Origin: Stieleria maiorica
GTDB taxonomy: Bacteria; Planctomycetota; Planctomycetia; Pirellulales; Pirellulaceae
Direction: 5' to 3'
Assembly (NCBI RefSeq): GCF_008035925.1
Contig: NZ_CP036264.1
Coordinates: forward strand, 4,710,402-4,774,401
Length of the DNA stretch: 64,000 bases
How positions within the stretch are numbered: the first letter of the stretch is position 1; each line of letters opens with the position of its first letter. Below the pieces are notes generated by a model. The model was not told where the DNA came from. It did not search any database and saw only the letters and a program-made list of their open reading frames with translations. Positions 11,374 to 18,049 of this stretch are shown here, piece by piece. A program made the position numbers and the translations under genes.

Positions 11374-12500
11374 TCCAGATTCGCGAGCACCTCGCCCCCA
11401 TTGCCGCTGCCCATCGCCCACCACAGACGCAGATCGATGGATTCGGAGCGGAAGTCAACGCTCCCGTCGGCCATCAGCACATGCACTCCGCCGACATGGT
11501 AACTTCCCGGCGTCACCAGGTTATTCCCAATGCTTTCACCGCCATAGGTATGGCAGTTTCTTTCGCCGATCGGCATCACGTGCATGTAGGTGTTGGCCGC
11601 AAACGTCCAGCCACTGATCCAGGAATGCCCGTGCTTCTTCACGTAACCCGGATCGCCATGTGTCACCGATCCGCAATAGGGCACCCAGCGGTCGAGCGAT
11701 CGAGCACGAATGGAGCTTCCGCAGAAGGACTGCATGTTCTCATCGACCTCTTCGGAGACATAGCTGCCACCAAACGGACTCTGCACGACAAAGATCACAC
11801 TGATTTTCCGTTCCGCGATCGCGGCGGTGTTGGACAATCCATCGGTGACGTCTCGGAACTTGACTTTCGGGACATGCCAGGGCTCCGGCTGCGAGGGGTT
11901 GAACAAGCCAAAGACCCCATTTTGCCGTTCCAAGGGTCGGCTATCTCCGGGCCAAGAGGAGAGCATCGGCCAGCCTACGTTCGCGGCATAACTTCCGGGG
12001 GCAAGTTGTTCGCCGCCGTCGTGAAATTGCACCACCCCCGCAGGGTCCGATGGGCACAGGTAGGTGTCAACCAGAGTCCTGGCGGCGTCCGCATTGGGAT
12101 GATTGGGCCCGATGCCATAGTTTAAGTAATCGCTGCTATAGCGAAAGTTGCAGTGGTCCGAGAGCGATCTGTCGAAGTCAATCTTGTCATACAGATTCCC
12201 TTGTTCAACAAACGGCAGCACCATCGCGAGCCAACTGTAGAACCCGCTACCACAATTGCCGCCGGACGAGTCCGGTCCCGTCGTGGTGGTCGGAACGCAG
12301 CGATGCATGCCGTGGTAGTTGTGAACGGCCAGGCCGATCTGCTTCATATTGTTGCTGCACTGGGTCCGCCGCGCGGCCTCGCGAGCCGTCTGAACGGCCG
12401 GCAACAGCAATGCGACTAAAATACCGATGATCGCGATCACGACGAGCAACTCGAGCAGCGTGAAAGCGTTGCGGCAGGAACGCAATGGGTGAAAGTTCAT
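11370..12500 (-). CDS. DUF1559 protein with type IV pilin-like N-terminus
   Basis: The 376-residue protein begins with a prepilin-type leader followed by AFTLLELLVVIAIIGILVA, the hydrophobic helix typical of pseudopilins, with Glu at mature position 5. Near residue 50 it has AAVQTAREAARRTQC-like sequence (TAREAARRTQCSNNMKQIGL), and near the C-terminus HVGGVHVLMADGSVDF, both standard for DUF1559, a family greatly expanded in planctomycetes. The precise role is unknown, but pseudopilin-like assembly in the envelope is expected. The ATG at 12500 was chosen because AAGGAG lies eight bases upstream. It follows the PEP-CTERM gene by 90 bases on the same strand and is coupled to the lipoprotein gene by an ATGA overlap. 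Confidence 0.9.
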   Translation of the reverse strand: MNFHPLRSCRNAFTLLELLVVIAIIGILVALLLPAVQTAREAARRTQCSNNMKQIGLAVHNYHGMHRCVPTTTTGPDSSGGNCGSGFYSWLAMVLPFVEQGNLYDKIDFDRSLSDHCNFRYSSDYLNYGIGPNHPNADAARTLVDTYLCPSDPAGVVQFHDGGEQLAPGSYAANVGWPMLSSWPGDSRPLERQNGVFGLFNPSQPEPWHVPKVKFRDVTDGLSNTAAIAERKISVIFVVQSPFGGSYVSEEVDENMQSFCGSSIRARSLDRWVPYCGSVTHGDPGYVKKHGHSWISGWTFAANTYMHVMPIGERNCHTYGGESIGNNLVTPGSYHVGGVHVLMADGSVDFRSESIDLRLWWAMGSGNGGEVLANLE

Positions 12501-12590
12501 CTCGAATCTCCTTGTTCTATTGATGGGCACCGATCCGTGATTCAGTGGTCCGTGATTCCAATACCCCGCACAGCACCGTCGAGCACAGGT

Positions 12591-13349
12591 TTAGGCTCGA
12601 CGACGCCTCACGAGAAAGCCGGTCGCGGCCAATGCGATTGCCGCAAAGCTGCTCGGTTCTGGAATGGCGGTCACGTTTCCGACCACAAACCTGAACGTTC
12701 CCGTGTCGGTCGCAAATCCGCCGGGCAAGCTACTGTTGAACGCGGTTGCAGTGAGTTGGATGTCATAGACACCTTCTTCCGTGAAGCCCCAGTTGTAGTG
12801 GTCGTGACTTCCGACACCTGCGATCGACAACGTATCGCTGGGGCCACCGATGACCCCGTCGTTGGTTTGCATAAATACAGACGGTGTAAATCCGCCCTGC
12901 CACAAGGCAAACTGGCCGGGGCCGGAAAAGCCAGTCATTTCGAAGCTCGCCGAATTAAACGGTGCGTCAAGCTCCTCGGTCGCGATCCCGAGAAACGGCA
13001 GCCCACCGGCGTTGCTTTGTGGCAAGATCCAGACCGGATCACCGGTGTCCAACCCGAGAAAGGAGATCGGACCGGGAGCGCCGCCGGCGTACAACGCGTC
13101 ATTGGTAACCCGCACCACCGCCTCACTCGGATCATATTCAACGCCCCCGACGACACCCGTTGGATTGCCGTCCAGGATCGCGTCGCTGCCAAAGTGATAG
13201 TGCAGGTGAAGCTCCCCGTCCTCATACGCGAGTCCGATATCGGAATGTCCGGCCGAATACTCCACGACGTCCGCCGCTGCGTTTCCCGCGAATGCAAAAA
13301 CCACTCCAACCAAGCAAATGCGTGCCGATGTGATGATGAAACGATTCAT
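12591..13349 (-). CDS. Choice-of-anchor M domain protein with PEP-CTERM sorting signal
   Basis: The 252-residue protein has a signal peptide (residues about 1-27) and one choice-of-anchor M domain starting EYSAGHSDIGLAYEDG, then a HLHYHFG segment. It closes with IPEPSSFAAIALAATGF followed by RRRR, the PEP-CTERM signal that exosortase/archaeosortase-type enzymes process. It is a compact relative of the domains in the giant gene and shares the GHxD motif near the start and SHDHYNWGF near the end. GGAG lies ten bases before the ATG. It heads the minus-strand string PEP-CTERM gene, DUF1559 gene and lipoprotein gene. In Actinobacteria, related surface domains occur beside zinc/manganese-type ABC transporters (recalled, not searched), so a role in metal binding at the surface is a reasonable inference. 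Confidence 0.85.
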   Translation of the reverse strand: MNRFIITSARICLVGVVFAFAGNAAADVVEYSAGHSDIGLAYEDGELHLHYHFGSDAILDGNPTGVVGGVEYDPSEAVVRVTNDALYAGGAPGPISFLGLDTGDPVWILPQSNAGGLPFLGIATEELDAPFNSASFEMTGFSGPGQFALWQGGFTPSVFMQTNDGVIGGPSDTLSIAGVGSHDHYNWGFTEEGVYDIQLTATAFNSSLPGGFATDTGTFRFVVGNVTAIPEPSSFAAIALAATGFLVRRRRA

Positions 13350-13710
13350 CTTCGTTTACTCCAAAGAAAACTGATTCAATAAATGAGTGAGTCGCTCGTC
13401 AATCATCCGCGCAGTAGCGACCTCAATCCCGCGCGCGAGTCACAAAACTGCCTCAACGGCGACCCCAAGAACGTGCCTTAGCCGTGGACAGATCTTCTAA
13501 TTGGTGCGTGGTCCGGCAACGAACCGGTCTGTCGATCTGCCTTGCCGACGCTTCGGGTTTCTCTGGAAACAACAGGCCGAAACGGCGCAGGCAGAGGCGA
13601 AAACGAATTCGACAACCGTTGGTGTCTAGGCTTTAGGTGATGCCATGTCGCTGCGATGCAGTGACAGCGGTCGGCTAAGGCCTGCACACCAACATTGATG
13701 CCGGTGCGGT
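13350..13710. other. Intergenic gap with no recognisable feature
   Basis: Apart from the ribosome binding site of the PEP-CTERM gene and its presumed promoter, I see no gene, palindrome or tandem repeat here. Confidence 0.5.
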
Positions 13711-14154
13711 TCACGCCAGAGACGTCTCGCGCGAGGAGACCGGTGGACCGCGGGGGCGAGAAATCTTAAGTGGCTGCGATTCAGCTTTGAGGGAAGAAAC
13801 AACCTGCTGACTGCCAAGACATCGGCATCCACACGAAGCCGCTCGGACCTCCCACGCGACGCCGTTTGGCATCGTCAATCGCTGACAGACCGCACAGGAA
13901 TCGGGGCAATCACCCTTTTGAGATCCATCAACATCCAGTCGAGGTGAATCGTCGCGACTTCCGGTCGGTTCGCAGTGGTCGCGGGCGCAATGGCGGCAAC
14001 CATGTGTTGGCCCGACCAACACAGTCGTCGGCGTGCCGACCGCAGTACGAATTCGACATTCGCATTCGGCAACATGCATCCACACCGGAACGTGACCAAT
14101 GCTCACCAGAGCACAAATCACGGTCGCGACGATGGATCGGAATGCGGAAGTCAT
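13711..14154 (-). CDS. Cys-rich exported protein, function unknown
   Basis: The 147-residue product starts MTSAFRSIVATVICALVSIG, a plausible signal peptide. The mature part is rich in Cys and His, with clusters AECEC, HGCRHCARDHC, CPDSCAVCQ and ASCGCRCLG, about twelve Cys in all. The CxxCxxxxC and CxxC patterns suggest metal binding or disulfides. I do not recognise a named family with certainty; the CAVCQ motif recalls small planctomycete and DUF2946-type proteins. The frame is open upstream to 14250, but the ATG at 14154 puts the signal peptide at the N-terminus. A TGCAA-N5-TTGCA palindrome lies upstream at 14246, which ties it to the ZIP gene and the giant gene. Confidence 0.6.
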   Translation of the reverse strand: MTSAFRSIVATVICALVSIGHVPVWMHVAECECRIRTAVGTPTTVLVGPTHGCRHCARDHCEPTGSRDDSPRLDVDGSQKGDCPDSCAVCQRLTMPNGVAWEVRAASCGCRCLGSQQVVSSLKAESQPLKISRPRGPPVSSRETSLA

Positions 14155-14245
14155 CTGGGCGGGTAGCGGTGGGAGCGTTAGGCGGATCGCGCAAACCATG
14201 CGATCCAAACCGATGACAGCTATCGTACCGACGACGTTGTGGGTT

Positions 14246-14260
14246 TGCAATCGCTTTGCA
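14246..14260. promoter_or_regulatory. Candidate Zur-type operator before the Cys-rich gene
   Basis: The site reads TGCAA-TCGCT-TTGCA, the third match to the pattern also found at 8983 and 10565. It lies 92 bases before the ATG of the minus-strand Cys-rich gene and about 300 bases before the plus-strand arsR-type gene. Confidence 0.5.
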
Positions 14261-14361
14261 ACTGCATTTTTATCTCCGAATGCCGTGAGGCCGATTGGAG
14301 ATGCGGGAAACCGGTGTCCCGGGGGATACCATTGGAGTCATCCGTCTGACGGCCGTCCTCG

Positions 14362-14463
14362 TGCACTGCGACATCCTTGCACTGCGACATCCTTGCACAG
14401 CGCCATCCGTGCACTGCGCCATCCGTGCACTGCGCCATCATTCTGCCCCGAATCATTCTGCCT
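14362..14463. repeat. Five-unit 16-bp tandem repeat followed by the 15-bp satellite motif
   Basis: Five 16-base units starting TGCAC run from 14362 to 14441: two TGCACTGCGACATCCT, one TGCACAGCGCCATCCG, one TGCACTGCGCCATCCG and one ending ATCAT. They run directly into ATTCTGCCCCGAATCATTCT, the motif of the satellite at 10761. The repeat sits in the gap between the Cys-rich gene and the arsR-type gene. Confidence 0.85.
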
Positions 14464-14534
14464 GCCCTCTCCTCGTTTTCGCGGGCGGGACGGCACGCGC
14501 GACTGGTTGACCCGGCGGACAAACAGTCCTACAC

Positions 14535-14550
14535 TTGCACAGTCCTGCAA
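14535..14550. promoter_or_regulatory. Possible ArsR/SmtB operator
   Basis: TTGCA-CAGTCC-TGCAA is an inverted repeat centred about 25 bases before the arsR-type start codon. Members of this family usually repress their own promoter through an imperfect 12-2-12 type palindrome at this distance. The site shares bases with the TGCAA-N5-TTGCA pattern but has its half-sites in the opposite order. Confidence 0.35.
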
Positions 14551-14566
14551 TTGTTTAGTCGAGAGA

Positions 14567-14941
14567 ATGTTGAGTTCGCGAGCCAAACCCAAACCGACGG
14601 ACGATGATTCGCCGAGTTGCCGAGACGTGGACCACGAGCACCTTCCGGTGGGGGTGAACGACTCTGCCTGTGAGCGTGCGGCGGCGATTTTCCGCGCCCT
14701 CGGTGATCCGCAACGGCTACGGTTGCTGATCATGTTGGAGGCCCGGTCGTGTTGCGTCTCGGAACTCGCCCGCGCTCTGGACGAACCGTTGCCCGCGATT
14801 TCACAGCGTTTGCGTGTGCTCAAAAGCGAACGGGTCGTCCGATCCCGACGCGAGGGCAAGCACGTTTATTACAGCCTGGCCGACGGGCACATTTCGCGAT
14901 TGGTGACCAACGGGGTCATGCACGCGATGGAAGACGTTTGA
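14567..14941 (+). CDS. ArsR/SmtB family zinc-type transcriptional repressor
   Basis: The 124-residue protein is a winged-helix repressor: ALGDPQRLRLLIMLE, then a recognition helix in LPAISQRLRVLKSE and the wing REGKHVYYSL. The last helix reads ADGHISRLVTNGVMHAMED, which gives Asp-x-His, His eleven residues later and Glu three after that. This matches the alpha-5 zinc site of SmtB/CzrA-type sensors. A Cys pair (RSCCVSELA) also sits where ArsR/CadC-type proteins carry metal ligands. Such proteins leave DNA when zinc is bound, so it should switch on genes for coping with excess metal. GAGAGA precedes the ATG at 14567. The His-rich gene follows 31 bases downstream and is probably in the same operon. 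Confidence 0.9.
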   Translation: MLSSRAKPKPTDDDSPSCRDVDHEHLPVGVNDSACERAAAIFRALGDPQRLRLLIMLEARSCCVSELARALDEPLPAISQRLRVLKSERVVRSRREGKHVYYSLADGHISRLVTNGVMHAMEDV

Positions 14942-14972
14942 CGACGTTTCAACCTACTTCTTGGAGAGTAAG

Positions 14973-15320
14973 ATGGCACACGTTCATGAACATCATGATC
15001 ACCAACACGGTCCCGATTGTGAACACACCGGCATCCAGCACGGTGACCATGTCGATTACCTTCACGACGGTCACCTGCACCATGTCGACAATGATGGAAC
15101 CGTGGTCGAGCATAAGTTGGAGGTAACCGAGACCAATCCCGATGTGTGCACGCCCGCACACAATTGTGGGTGTCACGAATCAGGTCACGTCCATGGTCCG
15201 GGATGCGGCCACGAACCTGTTCCGCACGGTGATCACATCGACTATCTTGTGGATGGACATTTGCACCACCCCCATGGTGACCATTGCGACGACCACGGCC
15301 CGGTGTCGGTGGTCAGCTGA
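14973..15320 (+). CDS. His-rich metal-binding protein
   Basis: The 115-residue protein is made almost entirely of His, Asp, Gly and Cys. It contains two copies of a unit of the form HGDHxDYLxDGHLHH (HGDHVDYLHDGHLHH and HGDHIDYLVDGHLHH), each preceded by a Cys-containing stretch such as HGPGCGHEPVP. There is no signal peptide, so it should act in the cytoplasm. Similar short His-rich proteins are encoded beside zinc genes in many bacteria. Buffering or handing over zinc is the likely job, by inference. GGAG lies eight bases before the ATG at 14973. It follows the SmtB-like repressor and precedes the Fur/Zur gene. Confidence 0.8.
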   Translation: MAHVHEHHDHQHGPDCEHTGIQHGDHVDYLHDGHLHHVDNDGTVVEHKLEVTETNPDVCTPAHNCGCHESGHVHGPGCGHEPVPHGDHIDYLVDGHLHHPHGDHCDDHGPVSVVS

Positions 15321-15358
15321 TCTGGCTGCAAACGATCAAGGTACAAGAGCGTGCCTGA

Positions 15359-15375
15359 TCAAATCGCGCATTTGA
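15359..15375. promoter_or_regulatory. Palindrome in front of the Fur/Zur gene
   Basis: TCAAAT-CGCGC-ATTTGA is a perfect six-base inverted repeat 70 bases before the chosen start of the Fur/Zur family gene. The position suits autoregulation. Its half-sites differ from TGCAA/TTGCA but the spacing is similar. Confidence 0.4.
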
Positions 15376-15445
15376 CTTTTCTACCGCGGTTGTCTTGGGC
15401 CGGAACCGGATGCCGCCAGCGACGCATGTCCGATTCAAACGTTCC

Positions 15446-15874
15446 ATGAAACGACAATCAAGCTCCACCGATTCCACGAAAGACGTGATCCGCGCGGTCG
15501 GATTGCGTGCCACTCCGGCGCGACTCGCCACGCTGCAGATGTTGCGCGAGGCGGTCTCGCCGATGACGCATGCGGAAGTCGCCGAGCGATTGGCCGAAAA
15601 CGGCGTCGATAAAGCGACGGCATTTCGCAACCTGAACGACATGACCGACGCGGGATTGCTTCGCCGCACCGAACTCGGTGATCACGTCTATCGCTTCGAA
15701 GAGATTCGCCCCGGCGAAGACTCCGACGCACACCCGCACTTCCTGTGCACCGTCTGCGGGACGGTTTCCTGCTTGGACAACGTCAAATTGACCGCGAGCA
15801 GCCAGCGTGCCAGCCAAGAGGTGGGCGAAGTCACCGAGATCCTTCTCCGCGGTCGATGCAACGACTGCAAGTAG
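15446..15874 (+). CDS. zur: Fur family regulator, probably zinc uptake regulator (Zur)
   Basis: The 142-residue protein has the Fur family order: a winged-helix domain with LRATPARLATLQMLR and DKATAFRNLNDM as recognition region, then a dimerisation domain beginning HVYRFEE. The metal ligands are visible in DAHPHFLCTVCG, and the structural zinc site is completed by the C-terminal CNDC. Fur family members bind DNA with metal and repress uptake genes. A zinc role is inferred from the neighbours (ZIP transporter, SmtB-like sensor, His-rich protein); an iron or peroxide role cannot be excluded from sequence alone. I chose the ATG at 15446 because it gives the usual length; ATG at 15410 is also in frame. 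Confidence 0.8.
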   Translation: MKRQSSSTDSTKDVIRAVGLRATPARLATLQMLREAVSPMTHAEVAERLAENGVDKATAFRNLNDMTDAGLLRRTELGDHVYRFEEIRPGEDSDAHPHFLCTVCGTVSCLDNVKLTASSQRASQEVGEVTEILLRGRCNDCK

Positions 15875-15929
15875 GGCACCGCCGCTTGACGCTGGCCCAT
15901 CGAAACCGGTCTGTTGGAGCAAACGGTTT

Positions 15930-16334
15930 TTACGTCAGTGTTGGCGAACTCAACGACTCGCCTTCTTGCGGCAGGTCGTACTGGATCCATTCGGGACTCA
16001 GATGAAAATCGACCGAGTCCAAACGGCCGGGGCCGAGGTTTTTGTAGGAGTGGGGCACGTTCGCCGGGCCAATCACCAGCGCGCCGGCCTCCGCCTCGAA
16101 TTGCCGATCACCGACCGTGAAAAGTGCGCGTCCTTCGAGAATGTGAAAGATCTCGTCGTACGGATGCACATGCAAATTTGGCCCCTCACCGACCACATCG
16201 GTGCTGTAGCGGATCACGACGCAATCGACGCCAAAGTGATGCCCTTCCTGTGATCCCAGTGGCGGACTCGAACGCTTCAGCCACTCCTCCCCGCGAATAT
16301 GAACGGGTTCGATCCTGCTTTGCCTAGGCATCAT
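15930..16334 (-). CDS. Single-domain cupin protein
   Basis: The 134-residue protein is a small cupin. The first cupin motif reads NLHVHPYDEIFHILEG, with the two His and the Glu expected for metal binding, and the second motif reads GPANVPHSYKN with the last His. Such proteins bind a metal ion and have diverse roles, from sugar isomerases to dioxygenases; the substrate cannot be named from sequence. GGGAGG precedes the double ATG at 16334/16331. The gene is convergent with the Fur/Zur gene, with about 55 bases between them. Confidence 0.8.
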   Translation of the reverse strand: MMPRQSRIEPVHIRGEEWLKRSSPPLGSQEGHHFGVDCVVIRYSTDVVGEGPNLHVHPYDEIFHILEGRALFTVGDRQFEAEAGALVIGPANVPHSYKNLGPGRLDSVDFHLSPEWIQYDLPQEGESLSSPTLT

Positions 16335-16855
16335 CCACCCTCCCCACCTTAAGAAAAACGCGACCAACTGGTCGACCGATTCGAGACATCAGAACGCAAG
16401 CCCACCGTCCACGCAACGCGTGCAAGTGGCACCGCTCACCAACGTCCCACGCGAGTGTAGAACCGTTGTCCCCAACTGTTCCCCCGTGACCGCATCGCGG
16501 ACACCCCCAAAACGCTCCGCCGACAGGTGCCACCCATAATTCAAGTGGGCACGATAATATGCTAGCAGTCGTGTAGTGGCCACAGATTTGATGGGTGGCA
16601 CCAAATTGAAGCTAATTGAAGCTGATGGGTGGCACCAAGAATGAAGCTGACAGTTGACTTTCCCGCAACGACTTGGTTTTTCATGCCTCCTTAGTGTTGC
16701 GCTCCGCTTTCAGGGCAGAACAGCTGAGGACAGCGGTTCTACACTTTGTGCCGATTCAAGCCCCGTCGCCTATTTGACGTCTGGCATGAACCCTTTGCGG
16801 ATTCACTACAATGGGCTCGCCCCTGCCATGCCAACCGACTCGAACGGAAACTAGG
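16335..16855. repeat. Intergenic gap with three copies of a GGTGCCACCCAT motif
   Basis: GGTGCCACCCAT at 16526-16537 is followed by inverted copies ATGGGTGGCACC at about 16590 and 16624. The last two are followed by similar GAAGCT-containing sequence. The arrangement looks like a small REP-type repetitive element. No gene is seen. Confidence 0.6.
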
Positions 16856-17845
16856 ATGCGGATCCATCTCGTCTTTCACCACGCCCGCGTGGCCGTCATC
16901 GGTCTGGTGTCGATCATCGGCACTGCGGCTATCGTTGGCACTGCCGCTGACGCTGTTGCCCAAACCGAATCCCCGATCAAATGGGTCGTCGACAGTCCAT
17001 TGCCGACGGGCGAAGGGCTTGCGGCGGCCTATTCCGCGGATCACAACATTTCCAGCCATTCGAGTGTCATCTTTTGCGACGACTTCGAGTCCGGTGAGCT
17101 TGGGGCGAAGTGGGACGAAACCAGCAATCGCGGTGATGCGTTGGCTTTCGTTGACGAATCGCTCGGCTCCGCTTCACCGACACAAAAATTGCTGGGAAAG
17201 CGTTCGCTGAAAGTGACGGCGACCTTGGGTAAAAACACCGGTGGCGGGTTCACCACGTGGTTTCAGCCTGCCGACCGTCTGTTCATCCGCTTCTACACGA
17301 AGTTCGACGAAGACTGCGACTACGTGCACCACTTCTGTACGCTGCGAGCCAACAAGTCGCTCCGCGGTGGGGAGCGATGGAGTGGATTCGGAGGGGCCGG
17401 AAAACTGCCCGATGGTGAGGAACGTTTTTCCACTGCGATCGAACCGTGGGGAAATTGGGGAAAGTGGTCTCCGCCGGGGCGTTGGAATTTCTACAGCTAT
17501 TGGCATACGATGAAGCCAAGCCCCGACGGGAAATACTGGGGCAACGGATTTCGTCCCGAAACACAGCCGGACATCGAGCGCGGTGAGTGGATTTGCGTCG
17601 AGTTCATGATTCTGCACAATACCCCCGGCAAGAACGACGGCGAGCAAGCGTACTGGATCGACGGAGAGCTTCGCGGGCATTGGACGGGATTCAATTGGCG
17701 AACAAGTCCGACTCTTTTTGCGAACGCCTTCACCCTGGAAAGCTACGTGACGGATCGCTGGACCAAGCAGACGGAAAACACTGTTTTCTTCGACAACGTC
17801 GTGATCGCGAACGAGTATGTTGGCCCATGTGGACCAGCGAACTAG
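16856..17845 (+). CDS. Secreted protein with lectin/polysaccharide-lyase-like fold, function unknown
   Basis: The 329-residue product has a signal peptide (hydrophobic residues about 10-35, ending ADAVAQ). The mature part starts with a segment containing VIFCDDFESGELGAKW, a phrase typical of concanavalin-like lamin-G domains. It continues with alternating aromatic-rich strands such as LFIRFYTKFDEDCDYVHH and WNFYSYWHTMKP, and finishes with TVFFDNVVIANEYVGP. This pattern is common in planctomycete secreted proteins related to alginate/heparin-lyase-type folds. I cannot identify catalytic residues, so the substrate is unknown. The gene stands alone, with about 200 bases to the Mrp operon. Confidence 0.65.
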   Translation: MRIHLVFHHARVAVIGLVSIIGTAAIVGTAADAVAQTESPIKWVVDSPLPTGEGLAAAYSADHNISSHSSVIFCDDFESGELGAKWDETSNRGDALAFVDESLGSASPTQKLLGKRSLKVTATLGKNTGGGFTTWFQPADRLFIRFYTKFDEDCDYVHHFCTLRANKSLRGGERWSGFGGAGKLPDGEERFSTAIEPWGNWGKWSPPGRWNFYSYWHTMKPSPDGKYWGNGFRPETQPDIERGEWICVEFMILHNTPGKNDGEQAYWIDGELRGHWTGFNWRTSPTLFANAFTLESYVTDRWTKQTENTVFFDNVVIANEYVGPCGPAN

Positions 17846-18049
17846 ATCGGCGGGCTGCCCCTTGCAACACGAGTGTCGCAATCGAATCTGCGTCGTTGGG
17901 GCAACGCAACTGCACCGCGCACGCGACAATCCGTCGTCTCGGCGACAAACGGCCGTACCCGTCAACCATGACGTATGCGAATCGGGTTGTGGCGACATGC
18001 ATCTGAATTCAAAGCGGAGAAGACAAGGCCCTTTTGGGCGCTCGTGCCA

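Noticed and set aside
13478-13714. Small minus-strand ORF between the PEP-CTERM and Cys-rich genes
   Set aside because: No ribosome binding site, no motif, and composition like the surrounding non-coding DNA.
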